DNA of 46,272 bases from Phycisphaeraceae bacterium (GTDB lineage Bacteria > Planctomycetota > Phycisphaerae > Phycisphaerales > Phycisphaeraceae), in contig JAJDCX010000043.1 in NCBI GenBank assembly GCA_029260615.1, positions 1 to 46,272 on the forward strand. The letters run 5' to 3'. Below are positions 18,638 to 27,154 of the stretch, in pieces (position 1 is the stretch's first letter; each line of letters starts with the position of its first letter). The translations under genes and the position numbers were made by a program. The notes beneath the pieces are model-generated. The model was not told where the DNA came from. It did no database searches and worked only from the letters and a program-made list of their open reading frames with translations.

Positions 18638-20065
18638 TTAGAAGTTAGCGTCTTCCTCGGGCTCCTCGGCCACAGGAGCAGCGATACCCAGTTGTGTCTT
18701 AACATTGTCGGGCATGAGTTGGCTGGTCCATTCCCGTAACCAGATCGTCTCGATCAACATGTCCACCCGGACCGCGTCCCCCGAGCCGTAGACATAGCCT
18801 TCCAGCAGAGCTTCGTATTCGTCAACGTCCTTAATCTGGCAGTCCAGCACGGTCATGAAGTTGACCTCGCTGATCGCGTCGAAGAGCTTAGGCAACTGCT
18901 GATAATCGACGATGGCTACCATGCGTGCGTGTTTGACGTCGTAGATCACATTGGAGGTCCGGGCGCTGGGTCCGGTGTTGTAGTCCACGGACAAAGGGGC
19001 ATCCGGGCTGCCCGTGCTCATCACGGCCGTCGCTGCTGCACCGGCCGCACCACCAGCAAACGAGGCGCCACCTCCGGCATACACACCCGCTCCGCCACCT
19101 CTTGCGCTGGCCTTGTCACTGCCGGCAACCCCCATCCCCCCCATCGTGTCCAGGCCGACGTACCCGGGGATGACATCGATCGAAATCAACCGCTTAACGG
19201 GGGCCTCGATCACGCTGCGATCGGGTTGATCCACCTGGTTGGCGATTCCGATTGCCCGAACGATGTCTTGCTGGACCCACAACTCCAGATGGCCTTCCCA
19301 TATCTGCTTGAATAAAGGCAGGCCGGTGGCCAAACTCCAACCTTCGACCTGGAAAGGGAAGCCGGGGCTCAGGATGTTCGTGTCGGCATAGAGGTGGTAC
19401 TGCCGGGCCCGTTCGATGAGCATTTCCTCCGCGCGCTCGGCCTTCTGACCCTGGATCGCCTTGCGGTCGGATTCACTAAGATTTCCACCGCTCCCCCCGG
19501 TATTGTTGTAGGTGCTTGGGCGGTAACCCTCTTCCACTCGAGCAAGCTCTTGCTGCAATTCTTCGGGGTTCAACGGGCCGGCGGCGTTGAGCCGGGGCGC
19601 GTCGGGCTGGCTCTCTTCGTAGGGCTCAAACATCTGCTCAAACGCGCCACGGTAGGCGGTCCGGGCCTCGTGACGGAGGTGATTGGCCTCGGTCGTCGGG
19701 AGTACCCCGGGGACCAGAAGGTAGTGACCTTCGCTGTTGACCCGGAGGAACGGCTTGAATGTCTCCGTGTACTCGCTGCTCATCTTTCCGTACACCTCCC
19801 CGAGGTGCTTGAGCGTCGCCGGGTTGATCGTCACGCCGGTGATATCCTCCGGCGGCGCATCCACGTCTGCGGGCGGGAACGGCACGGAGACATTGCCATA
19901 ACCATCGAGCGTTTTAACCATCTTGCTGACTTCGGCCGACGCCTCCTGGGCCGAGGCACCGCCGTGCGAAACCGCCCAGGCGATCACACCGATCGAGGCC
20001 AGGATCAACACCGCACTGAGCACGGTCACGAGGTTGGACTTTATCCAAGCCAGAGCGTTCTTCAT
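18638..20065 (-). CDS. PilO-like membrane protein of the pilus-like operon
   Basis: 475 residues: a short cytoplasmic start, one membrane segment (about 12-31), then a periplasmic region. The topology and the position straight after a PilM-PilN-like gene suggest PilO, but the protein is more than twice the usual ~200 residues and I see no decisive motif. A Gly/Ala-rich stretch (around 320-350, SARGGGAGVYAGGGASFAGG) mirrors the low-complexity parts of both neighbours. The C-terminal ~100 residues (PKLFDAISEVNFMTVLDCQI and onward) resemble a ferredoxin-like PilO fold in length and pattern. The ATG overlaps the upstream stop by 4 bp, so translation is coupled. Confidence 0.7.
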   Translation of the reverse strand: MKNALAWIKSNLVTVLSAVLILASIGVIAWAVSHGGASAQEASAEVSKMVKTLDGYGNVSVPFPPADVDAPPEDITGVTINPATLKHLGEVYGKMSSEYTETFKPFLRVNSEGHYLLVPGVLPTTEANHLRHEARTAYRGAFEQMFEPYEESQPDAPRLNAAGPLNPEELQQELARVEEGYRPSTYNNTGGSGGNLSESDRKAIQGQKAERAEEMLIERARQYHLYADTNILSPGFPFQVEGWSLATGLPLFKQIWEGHLELWVQQDIVRAIGIANQVDQPDRSVIEAPVKRLISIDVIPGYVGLDTMGGMGVAGSDKASARGGGAGVYAGGGASFAGGAAGAAATAVMSTGSPDAPLSVDYNTGPSARTSNVIYDVKHARMVAIVDYQQLPKLFDAISEVNFMTVLDCQIKDVDEYEALLEGYVYGSGDAVRVDMLIETIWLREWTSQLMPDNVKTQLGIAAPVAEEPEEDANF

Positions 20066-22359
20066 GACTGGCCCCTTTCATCTTCATCGGTTTGGGGTAA
20101 GACGGCCGTCTGATCTGCATCAGCCCCATCCTCGGGCGTGGGTTCTTCACCCGGTGCCAGAGGTGTTTCGCTGGGGTCAGCCTGGTCAGGCGACTCGGCC
20201 ACCGCCGCTGTGGGGTTACGGAGTTCGACCTTCCATTCAATCGTGAATTGGAAGTCCCCCGAGCGGTCTTCTTCAGCAAGTGGACGCTTGGGCAGCAAGG
20301 ACGCCAAGTCCGTCGCACCGGCACCGCCGCCGGCATGACCGCCACCACCGGCTCCGTAAGCACTTGGAGATCCGCCGTAGGCACTGGCTGTCGTGCCAGC
20401 GCCATAGGCACCGGCACTGTAACCCCCGCCAGCACCGCCTCCCACACCCTCCGCAGACTCGACAATCACCGGTCCGAATTGCTTGACCACGTCTTTTTCG
20501 ATCATAAACGTATAGGGTCGGTCCGGCTGATCTTTGTGGGTCTTGAGCCAACCCACAAAATTCTCTTCGAGGAACTTCGAGCCGTCGCTGTTGGGCGTGG
20601 TGCCCCGAACCGTGACCACGAAGTGCGGAGCCGTCTTGCCATCGCCGAAGAAATCCTCAATCGTGTGCGTCTCGCCGAGTGAACCAGCGCCGCCACCGCC
20701 TGGCCCGCCCATCGAGCCGTAGGGGTCGTAGCTCTGGGCGCCGCCGTAGGAATCGACAGACCCGCCCGCGCCATAAGGGTCATAGCCCCTGGTCCCATCC
20801 ATCTCCGTGCCATCCAGCATCCCATCCATGCTGGCGACTTCTGTCTCGTCCGCACCGCCCGCGTCATAGGTAGTGCGGACCGACTGGATATAAATCCGCT
20901 TACGCTCTGACCGGGCCTTCGCCGCGATCTTTTTATAATCGTTGCTCAAGACTTCCGGCTGCTCCCCTTGAGGGTCCAACGCCAGGCACGCGCCGGTAAT
21001 ATCTTCCAGCAACGCCGGCCAGATATCGCGTGAGCGCAACACGCCCCGCAGATTCTCGATCCGCTGACGGGGGTCCGACGTGGTGTCGATCTGCTGGAAT
21101 TCCTGTTTGAGGGCACTGGCTCTCTGATTCACCGGCCGGAATATCTTCTGCGCATCCTCGACCGCGCCGCTGTATTGGCCGGAGGCTTTCATCGCCGTCC
21201 CCGCCGCCACGCCGGCCATCACCACGAAACACGCGGCGGCCGCGCCGATCCACGGCTGCTTCGCCTTCCACATGCGTTGCTTGATGATGTGGCTGGGCAG
21301 GACGTTCGCCGACACGGTCTCCAGCCCAAGGCCCTGAAGCGCCAGCCCGTACGCGGTTGCCACGTTCAAAGCCTGGTCTGCAAACTCCGACGCCTGCTTG
21401 TCGCCCACGCTGATCCGCTGGAACCCGTCGGGGCGTTGCACATCCATCTGCAACTGCTGCTTGAGGAACTTCTGCAAGCCCGGGAGCTTGAATGTCGAGC
21501 CCACGCAGACCATTTTAGTCAGGTTCGCGTCACGGTTAAGGCTCTGGTAATAACCCAACGAACGCTGAAGCTCCTGCACCAGGTCCGCGAAGACCGGCCG
21601 CATCGCCTGGAAGATCTGACGGGCGTACTTGCTCGTCGCGGCCTCCCGCTTGAGCTTCTCTGCTTTGTTGTAGCTGAGCTTAAAAGCCTTGACCAAGGCT
21701 TCGGTAAACGTGTTGCCCCCGATCGGCAGCGTCCGAAGCCAGATACCGCCTTCTTCGACGATGATGACGTCGGTCGCGGTCGTGCCGATGTCCATGTAGA
21801 TGACGCCCTCTTCCGATGGGTCGTCGGCCGTGTCATAGACAAACGCATTGAACACCGCCAGAGGCGACAGCGTCAGCGAATCCACCGACAGGTTCACCGC
21901 GTTGTAATTGGTCAGGTAGTTCATCACCTTTTCTTTGGTGATCGCGAAGATGCCCACCTCTACGTCCGGGGCGTCGTCCTGCTGGAACACCTGGTAATCC
22001 CATTCGACCTGATCGATCGGGAAGGGGATCTGCTGAACCGCCTCGTACTTCACGACCTTGGGCACTTCCTTGGGCGGCACGGGGGGGAGCTTGGCGAAGC
22101 GAGCAAACGCCATGTGCCCGGGCACGGAGATCGATACCGTGCTCTTGGCCATGCTGTGGCGGGCCATCAACTGGTCGAGGTTGACCTGGATCGCCTCGCT
22201 GATGTTCAGGTCCGGCGTGGTGAGGATCTTCTTAAAGGGCAAGACCTCGTGGTCCACCATCTGGACCTTCCCCTTGGCCCCGCCGGTGCGGGTCAGGTGA
22301 ACCGCCTTGATGGCGTATGTGCCGACCTCGATGCCCCAACTGTCATTATTTTTCGCCAT
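20062..22359 (-). CDS. pilM: PilM-PilN fusion protein of a type IV pilus-like alignment complex
   Basis: Residues 1-350 are an actin-like ATPase of the PilM family: WGIEVGTYAIKAV at the start, PKVVKYEAVQQIPFPIDQVEWDYQ, the phosphate-binding MDIGTTATDVIIVEEGG (189-205) and VGSTFKLPGL. They run straight into VSANVLPSH (349-357), which matches the (I)NLLP peptide that PilN normally uses to bind PilM, and then a membrane segment (370-389) and a periplasmic PilN-like part. So PilM and PilN appear joined in one 765-residue chain. Two Gly/Tyr-rich insertions (521-561 with YDPYG repeats, and 638-682) sit in the periplasmic half, and the tail is acidic. GGAGG precedes the ATG. First gene of a three-gene operon. 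Confidence 0.88.
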   Translation of the reverse strand: MAKNNDSWGIEVGTYAIKAVHLTRTGGAKGKVQMVDHEVLPFKKILTTPDLNISEAIQVNLDQLMARHSMAKSTVSISVPGHMAFARFAKLPPVPPKEVPKVVKYEAVQQIPFPIDQVEWDYQVFQQDDAPDVEVGIFAITKEKVMNYLTNYNAVNLSVDSLTLSPLAVFNAFVYDTADDPSEEGVIYMDIGTTATDVIIVEEGGIWLRTLPIGGNTFTEALVKAFKLSYNKAEKLKREAATSKYARQIFQAMRPVFADLVQELQRSLGYYQSLNRDANLTKMVCVGSTFKLPGLQKFLKQQLQMDVQRPDGFQRISVGDKQASEFADQALNVATAYGLALQGLGLETVSANVLPSHIIKQRMWKAKQPWIGAAAACFVVMAGVAAGTAMKASGQYSGAVEDAQKIFRPVNQRASALKQEFQQIDTTSDPRQRIENLRGVLRSRDIWPALLEDITGACLALDPQGEQPEVLSNDYKKIAAKARSERKRIYIQSVRTTYDAGGADETEVASMDGMLDGTEMDGTRGYDPYGAGGSVDSYGGAQSYDPYGSMGGPGGGGAGSLGETHTIEDFFGDGKTAPHFVVTVRGTTPNSDGSKFLEENFVGWLKTHKDQPDRPYTFMIEKDVVKQFGPVIVESAEGVGGGAGGGYSAGAYGAGTTASAYGGSPSAYGAGGGGHAGGGAGATDLASLLPKRPLAEEDRSGDFQFTIEWKVELRNPTAAVAESPDQADPSETPLAPGEEPTPEDGADADQTAVLPQTDEDERGQS

Positions 22360-22560
22360 TGCGGACCTCCACGGTTTGGATCGTCGGCCATCTTAACGGA
22401 CTTCGCCGCCATGGGTTGCGGAATCTATCGAACCACCTGCGCCACAGCCGCCGGGGGTTTGGGCCCAAGAACTACTCTCAGCTAACCTCACGAAGTGCGT
22501 CTTACCTATCCGTTTCGCGATGGACCCGCCTGGGTATAAGGAATGATTCGGCGGATTCCC

Positions 22561-22647
22561 GGGTGCCAGATATTCCATAGGGTCTATCCGGGGCCGGGGG
22601 TCGAGCCCTGCGGGCCCGCAGCCTCTGGCACCCCGCGTTGCAGGGCT
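22561..22647. ncRNA. Candidate pseudoknotted structured RNA
   Basis: Stem 1: GGGTGCCAGA (22561-22570) with TCTGGCACCC (22624-22633), 10 perfect pairs. Stem 2: AGCCCTGC (22604-22611), inside the loop of stem 1, with GCAGGGCT (22640-22647), 8 perfect pairs outside it. That topology is an H-type pseudoknot or two exclusive switch states. The loop also holds a small ATAG/CTAT hairpin and the palindrome TGCGGGCCCGCA (22609-22620). The strand is unknown: on minus it would lie about 200 nt upstream of pilM, on plus about 260 nt upstream of the Sel1 gene. Confidence 0.4.
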
Positions 22648-22799
22648 AATCCAAAGGCCGATCCATCAACAGTATGTTAACCCTTTACCCAAGCCCGGGT
22701 CAAGGGATTTTTACCCGTTTTAGCTTCTCGGACCCAACTTCTTCACCCCCCGCCATGCCCACAGTTTCTACGATCAACCGGGGCAGACAGTTCAGCCTC

Positions 22800-22834
22800 C
22801 CCAAATCATCAATCATCAGTCTCAGATCATCAAT
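22800..22834 (-). repeat. Five-heptamer module (AT-rich subtype)
   Basis: Read on the minus strand, five 7-bp units begin ATTGATG, ATCTGAG and end ATTTGGG. The second unit, AT(C/T)TGAG, is in the same place as in the modules at 30636 and 31034, so all three share unit order as well as period. Confidence 0.8.
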
Positions 22835-22907
22835 GCCCACCCCTTTCGCCGCGGCTGCGACCAACTGCTAGCATGAGACCCGCCTATCCCAACACCCGGA
22901 GGACGTG

Positions 22908-23609
22908 ATGCGACATTTACAACTCCTAGCCGCCGTACTTGGCGTGCTCTCAACAGTGATATTGCTCTCATGTGGCGAGTCGCAACCCTCGCCGGGAATC
23001 CCCCCAGCAACACTGGCCAAGGCTGAAGCCGGTGAACCGGAGGCGCAGTACACGCTGGGCTTGATGTACGACTATGGAGATGGAGTCCCCGAAGACGACG
23101 CCCAAGCGGTTATGTGGTATCGCAAGGCCGCCGAGCATGGATTGGCCGAAGCGCAATGCAACTTGGGGATAATGTACTACAACGGATCCAGCCTTCCACA
23201 GAATAACGCCGAAGCATTCAAGTGGTTTCGCAAGGCTGCGGAACAGGGACATTCAGAAAGCCAATACAGGCTGGCTTTGATGTACAGCTACGGCGTGGGT
23301 GTTTTACGAGATGACACCGAGGCATTCCGTTGGATTCAAAAGGCCGCCGAGCAGGGACACACGGAAGCTCAGTTTAATCTTGGCGCGTTGTACGGTGACG
23401 GCGAGCGAATACAGCAGGACGATGTTCAAGCCTACTCTTGGTTCACCGTTGCCCGTGCAGGAGGTGACAAGGACGCTAAAGAAGCTATCGAGGCGCTTCA
23501 GGATCGGATGACCCTCGAGCAGATCACCGAAGCCCAAAAGTTGTCCCGCAATATCCAAGACCGCATCGAAGCCAGCAAGCAGAAAGCGGAAACTATAGTC
23601 AGCGAGTGA
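22908..23609 (+). CDS. Sel1-repeat lipoprotein
   Basis: 233 residues from the ATG at 22908. GGAGG lies 5 nt upstream of this ATG; the GTG three bases earlier would be too close. An N-terminal hydrophobic segment ends in LLSC, a plausible lipobox, so the mature protein is probably lipid-anchored and periplasmic or outer-membrane facing. Four Sel1-like (SLR) repeats follow, each of the form A-x-G-x-x-x-A-Q-x-x-L-G-x-x-Y-x-x-G ... A-x-x-W-x-x-K-A, starting at AEAGEPEAQY, AEHGLAEAQC, AEQGHSESQY and AEQGHTEAQF. SLR proteins are scaffolds for protein contacts; the partner is unknown. GC content and codon use look lower than in neighbouring core genes. Confidence 0.88.
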   Translation: MRHLQLLAAVLGVLSTVILLSCGESQPSPGIPPATLAKAEAGEPEAQYTLGLMYDYGDGVPEDDAQAVMWYRKAAEHGLAEAQCNLGIMYYNGSSLPQNNAEAFKWFRKAAEQGHSESQYRLALMYSYGVGVLRDDTEAFRWIQKAAEQGHTEAQFNLGALYGDGERIQQDDVQAYSWFTVARAGGDKDAKEAIEALQDRMTLEQITEAQKLSRNIQDRIEASKQKAETIVSE

Positions 23610-23703
23610 CGCCTGTGCCCGCCACCACCCTGCCGGCCAATCCCTACCCTATGTCCTACGATTTGACCCCTCCCCCGCCTATCGCCACAATGCCATTCGC
23701 TAC

Positions 23704-23776
23704 GGGGCCGTAGCTCAATTGGGAGAGCGCTGTGTTCGCAATGCAGAGGTTGTGGGTTCGATCCCCATCGGCTCCA
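23704..23776 (+). tRNA. tRNA-Ala (anticodon CGC)
   Basis: A 73-nt cloverleaf folds by hand: acceptor GGGGCCG/CGGCTCC with discriminator A at 23776, D-stem GCTC/GAGC, anticodon stem CTGTG/TGCAG with loop TTCGCAA, and T-arm GTGGG-TTCGATC-CCCAT. The G3-U70 wobble pair, the alanine identity element, is present, which confirms the assignment from anticodon CGC (reads GCG). The 3' CCA is not encoded. Confidence 0.95.
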
Positions 23777-23800
23777 TTTTGGTTGGATTTGTGCTGTGAG

Positions 23801-23821
23801 GTTGGGGATTGATGATTTGGG
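23801..23821 (+). repeat. Partial heptamer module
   Basis: Three units GTTGGGG, ATTGATG and ATTTGGG, joining the G-rich and AT-rich subtypes in one register. It is inverted relative to 22800-22834: ATTGATG-ATTTGGG is shared as an exact 14-bp inverted match. The pair encloses the Sel1 gene and the tRNA. Confidence 0.7.
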
Positions 23822-23930
23822 CAGGGGGAATGGGCGGGCGGGCCAGACACCACCCTCTAAACTTCATTAATCACCTCTTAGCAACCGCAGGTCCTTGAAG
23901 CGAAATCACATCCCAGGGCGAGCCTGACAT

Positions 23931-24308
23931 ATGAATGAACCACTTAGCGGGGGCGGTCAAGGCGCTGTGCCTGACACGCACGATCCACAGATCCAGGCAT
24001 CCCTGAAACGCTACTGGCGGGCGAACATCACGCTGATGGCGGTGCTGCTTGCCTGCTGGGCCGTTGTGGGGCTGGGCTGTGGGATTTTGTTTGCCGACCG
24101 GCTCAACCATTACACCCTCCCGGGCACCGGGTTCCCGCTAGGGTTCTGGTTCGCCCAGCAGGGCAGCATCATCGGGTTTGTCCTGATCATCCTTATATAC
24201 GCCCTGGCGATGAACCATCTGGATAAGAAGCACCACGACGAGCTGACCCGGCTGCGCAACGGCCAAGCCAAGGATCGTGTCGAGGACAGTTCCGGGGAGG
24301 CTGAATAA
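23931..24308 (+). CDS. Small subunit of a sodium/solute symporter (DUF4212 family)
   Basis: 125 residues with two membrane segments (about 36-56 and 76-97), conserved YWRANITLMAVLLACWAVVGLGCGILFAD, and PGTGFPLGFWFAQQGSIIGFVLIILIYALAMNHLD, the typical DUF4212 pattern. These proteins are encoded next to a large SSS-family transporter and are thought to be its accessory subunit. The stop codon overlaps the start of the downstream gene by one base (TAATG), so the two are translated together. The ATG at 23931 has no strong Shine-Dalgarno. Confidence 0.9.
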   Translation: MNEPLSGGGQGAVPDTHDPQIQASLKRYWRANITLMAVLLACWAVVGLGCGILFADRLNHYTLPGTGFPLGFWFAQQGSIIGFVLIILIYALAMNHLDKKHHDELTRLRNGQAKDRVEDSSGEAE

Positions 24309-26254
24309 TGCCGCGTATTTTTGGCAACGACCCGATCCAGACTTGGACATTTATATTCGTAGGCCTGTCTTTTGGGCTGTACCTGTTCATCGCATGGATC
24401 AGCCGGGTGAAGGACACGAAGGGTTTTTATGTTGCTGGGCGGGGTGTGCCGGCGATCGCCAACGGGATCGCGACCGGTGCGGACTGGATGAGCGCCGCGT
24501 CCTTTATCTCCATGGCTGGACTGATCTCGACGATGGGCTACGCTGGCGGGGTCTACCTCATGGGGTGGACCGGCGGGTACGTCCTGCTCGCCCTGTTGCT
24601 GGCACCCTACCTAAGAAAGTTCGGCCACTTCACGGTCCCGGACTTCATCGGCGATCGGTACGACTCCAACTTCGCAAGACTGGTCGCCATCATCTGCGCG
24701 ATCTTCGTGTCGTTTACTTATGTCGCTGGGCAGATGAAGGGTGTTGGTGTGGTGTTCAGTCGATTCCTGGAGGTGCCGTTAGAGGTCGGGGTGCTGATCG
24801 GGATGCTGATCGTTTTTATCTACGCCACGCTGGGGGGGATGAAAGGCATCACATGGACCCAGGTCGCCCAGTACTGGGTACTCATCACCGCGTTCCTGAT
24901 CCCGGCTATCGCCATCAGCATCAAGCTCACCGGCCAACCGATTCCGCAGATCGGGATGGGAAGCCAGGTGCTTGCCGAAATCGACTCCGCTCGGCCGTAC
25001 CTGCTGGACAAGCTCAACCAGATCAACCACGACTTTGGGTTTAGCAGCTACACCGACACGTTCACCGGTTCCAAGTGGAACAAACTCAACGTCTTCTGCG
25101 TCGCGCTTGCGCTGATGGCGGGGACCGCGGGGCTGCCGCACGTCATAATCCGCTTTTACACGGTAAAAACAGTCAAAGCCGCGCGGTGGAGTGCGTTCTG
25201 GGCACTGTTCTTCATCGCCCTGCTGTACCTGACCGCGCCGGCGACGGCGGCTTTTGCTCGGTATTACATGCTCGACACCACAGCGGGCTTAAACGGCAAG
25301 ACCGCTGAGCAACTCCCCAACTGGTACCACAGTTGGAGTAAGTCCGGTCTGATCACATGGCTCGACTTCAACGGCGACGGCCGGGTCCAGATGCACAACG
25401 ACACCTCGATCAACGAGATGTTCAAGATCGACGGCCTACGCGATGCCCAGGCATCCAAGGCCATCAAAGAGGACCCCAACGCCTGGGTCATCGCCAACGG
25501 CGGGGAAACGGCGAGGCAGAAACTGGTGGACCTAGGCGGCGTGCATCAGCCCGACAAAGACATCATCGTCCTGGCGAGCCCGGAGATGGCGGGCTTGGCG
25601 GACTGGATGATCGCCTTGATCGCCGCTGGCGGGTTAGCGGCGGCGCTGTCCACCGCGTCGGGTCTGCTGCTGGTGATCTCATCGAGCGTCGCGCATGACC
25701 TCTACTACAAAATGGTCAACCCCAAAGCAACCGAGCAGAAACGGTTGTTCATTGGGCGCGTCGTCATCGGCTTTGCGGTCGTGGTCGCTGGGTACTTCGG
25801 CGTGAATCCCCCGGGTTTTGTAGGGGAAGTCGTCGCCTTCGCCTTCGGCCTCGCCGCCGCCAGTTTCTTCCCCGCGATCGTGCTGGGCATCTTCTCCAAG
25901 CGAGTCGGGACCCTCCCCGCCATCACCGGCATGATCGTCGGCATCACCTTCACCACCTTCTATATCTTTACACAGACCGCCCCCAAGATCGTCGGCCCCG
26001 ACATGGCTAACACGATCCTGGGTGCAACGCACCTCGCTGACGGCTCAATCAACTGGCTGCGCGACAAGTGGTGCTTGGGGATCAACGCCCAAGGCATCGG
26101 GACGATCGGGATGCTGTTGAACTTCGTAGTCACGCTTTCCCTGACCCCGCTGTGCAAGCCGCCCAGCCAGAAGATCAAGGACCTGGTCGACTCCGTCCGC
26201 GAGCCGGAAGGTGCAGGCCCGGGCCTTGATATCGAAACCGCTCCGGGGCACTGA
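24308..26254 (+). CDS. Sodium/solute symporter large subunit (SSS family, VC_2705/ActP-like)
   Basis: 648-residue inner-membrane transporter with about 13 hydrophobic segments. Seen: GFYVAGRGVPAIANGIATGADWMSAASFISMAGLIS near the N-terminus and GTAGLPHVIIRFYTVKTVKAAR, both characteristic of acetate/organic-anion symporters of the SSS family that pair with a DUF4212 subunit. A soluble loop of roughly 130 residues (about 330-425) is inserted between membrane segments and contains DFNGDGRVQ at 353-361, an EF-hand-like calcium-binding pattern. The substrate cannot be named from sequence; acetate or another monocarboxylate is likely by family. Confidence 0.9.
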   Translation: MPRIFGNDPIQTWTFIFVGLSFGLYLFIAWISRVKDTKGFYVAGRGVPAIANGIATGADWMSAASFISMAGLISTMGYAGGVYLMGWTGGYVLLALLLAPYLRKFGHFTVPDFIGDRYDSNFARLVAIICAIFVSFTYVAGQMKGVGVVFSRFLEVPLEVGVLIGMLIVFIYATLGGMKGITWTQVAQYWVLITAFLIPAIAISIKLTGQPIPQIGMGSQVLAEIDSARPYLLDKLNQINHDFGFSSYTDTFTGSKWNKLNVFCVALALMAGTAGLPHVIIRFYTVKTVKAARWSAFWALFFIALLYLTAPATAAFARYYMLDTTAGLNGKTAEQLPNWYHSWSKSGLITWLDFNGDGRVQMHNDTSINEMFKIDGLRDAQASKAIKEDPNAWVIANGGETARQKLVDLGGVHQPDKDIIVLASPEMAGLADWMIALIAAGGLAAALSTASGLLLVISSSVAHDLYYKMVNPKATEQKRLFIGRVVIGFAVVVAGYFGVNPPGFVGEVVAFAFGLAAASFFPAIVLGIFSKRVGTLPAITGMIVGITFTTFYIFTQTAPKIVGPDMANTILGATHLADGSINWLRDKWCLGINAQGIGTIGMLLNFVVTLSLTPLCKPPSQKIKDLVDSVREPEGAGPGLDIETAPGH

Positions 26255-26319
26255 CTGCCAAAGGTCTTCGCCGCAGGAATCCGTGGAATCGGCCATCTAT
26301 TTTTGGCCTCAAGGCGCAA

Positions 26320-27117
26320 TCATTCGGTTTCAGGTTCCCAGGCTACGAGCTCGGCGTGGCCGTCACCGTAAACGACCCACCGATGGCCCGGGATGAACTC
26401 TTTACGCTGCTCCAGCAAGATCGATTCGGGGTCATAACACGCCCCACCACGAAGAATGTACGAGCTATTCTCATCTGTCCACGCCCAGACATCGAAGTCA
26501 TCTGACATCTGCATCGACTCTAAATATGCTGCTGTATCGTACGGTGCAAGGAACGATTGGAAGCCGATCATTTCGCGTAAGTCTGACGGTTTTTTCAGTT
26601 CAGTCGAGTCGTGATCCTCGCCCTCAGACCAGATGACAATGGCAACAGCCAATTCCTTCATTTGCGAGCCAGTAATGATCGAAAGATTTTGTCGAAGTGT
26701 ATTATTCTCCTCTCGCAGTTGTTTTAATTCGTCCAGGATTTGAGAATGCTCATCACCCTGTGCAATAGCCGACTGCTGGGTGGGTTGACCGTCCTTGTTC
26801 GTTGGCGTCAGCGTCATTACGACAAAGGTTACGGCAGCACACGCCGCTAAAGTTCCTACTGTTGTTCGCATGATTCGTCTCCTTGTTTTCAATTGATTAA
26901 CTTCGAGCAGTTTTCGAACAAGCGTGTTGGCATCGCCGAACTCCGACAATGCTGTATGTATGGCTTCCGAACTCTCAATCCCCTGTGAAGAAAGTTCATC
27001 GAGCCGGGACTCCATGTGGTCGCGCAGCTCGTCGGAGATCGCCTCCCGCTGGGCGTCACTGAGGCGTAGCAGCTTGGCGATCAACCTGAGGTAGACCTCG
27101 AACTCTTGCTCGGACAT
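26320..27117 (-). CDS. Membrane protein with N-terminal permease-prefix/HAAS-like domain, partner of PadR
   Basis: 265 residues. Residues 1-70 (LLRLSDAQREAISDELRDHMESRLDELSSQGIESSEAI and following) resemble the short helical domain found on permeases and small membrane proteins encoded beside PadR regulators. One membrane segment (about 82-103) is followed by a short coiled coil (about 128-150) and a C-terminal domain of unknown fold ending YGDGHAELVAWEPETE. The gene lies 37 bp after padR on the same strand, and the helical domain may bind or sense for the regulator. Base composition is more AT-rich than in the flanking core genes. The start at 27117 is supported by AAGGGG upstream. Confidence 0.75.
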   Translation of the reverse strand: MSEQEFEVYLRLIAKLLRLSDAQREAISDELRDHMESRLDELSSQGIESSEAIHTALSEFGDANTLVRKLLEVNQLKTRRRIMRTTVGTLAACAAVTFVVMTLTPTNKDGQPTQQSAIAQGDEHSQILDELKQLREENNTLRQNLSIITGSQMKELAVAIVIWSEGEDHDSTELKKPSDLREMIGFQSFLAPYDTAAYLESMQMSDDFDVWAWTDENSSYILRGGACYDPESILLEQRKEFIPGHRWVVYGDGHAELVAWEPETE

Positions 27118-27154
27118 GATTGTGACCCCTTGTGTAATCGCATAAACGATCTAT

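Larger units (their letters stand above)
22360..22907. other. Gene-free divergent region between pilM and the Sel1 gene
   Basis: About 550 bp that must hold promoters for both divergent units. It contains a potential pseudoknot (22561-22647) and a five-heptamer module (22800-22834). I see no ORF with a plausible ribosome-binding site, no tRNA and no recognisable SRP or RNase P RNA core. Confidence 0.6.

Noticed and set aside
21175..22485. A 436-codon plus-strand ORF opposite pilM
   Set aside because: It is an antisense shadow of the GC-rich pilM gene: composition is His/Arg/Leu/Gly biased, there is no ribosome-binding site, and pilM on the other strand has clear family motifs.
22360..22560. 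c-di-GMP riboswitch upstream of pilM
   Set aside because: Such switches often precede pilus genes, but I could not find the conserved GGCAAACC and GACGCAAAGCC elements on the minus strand.
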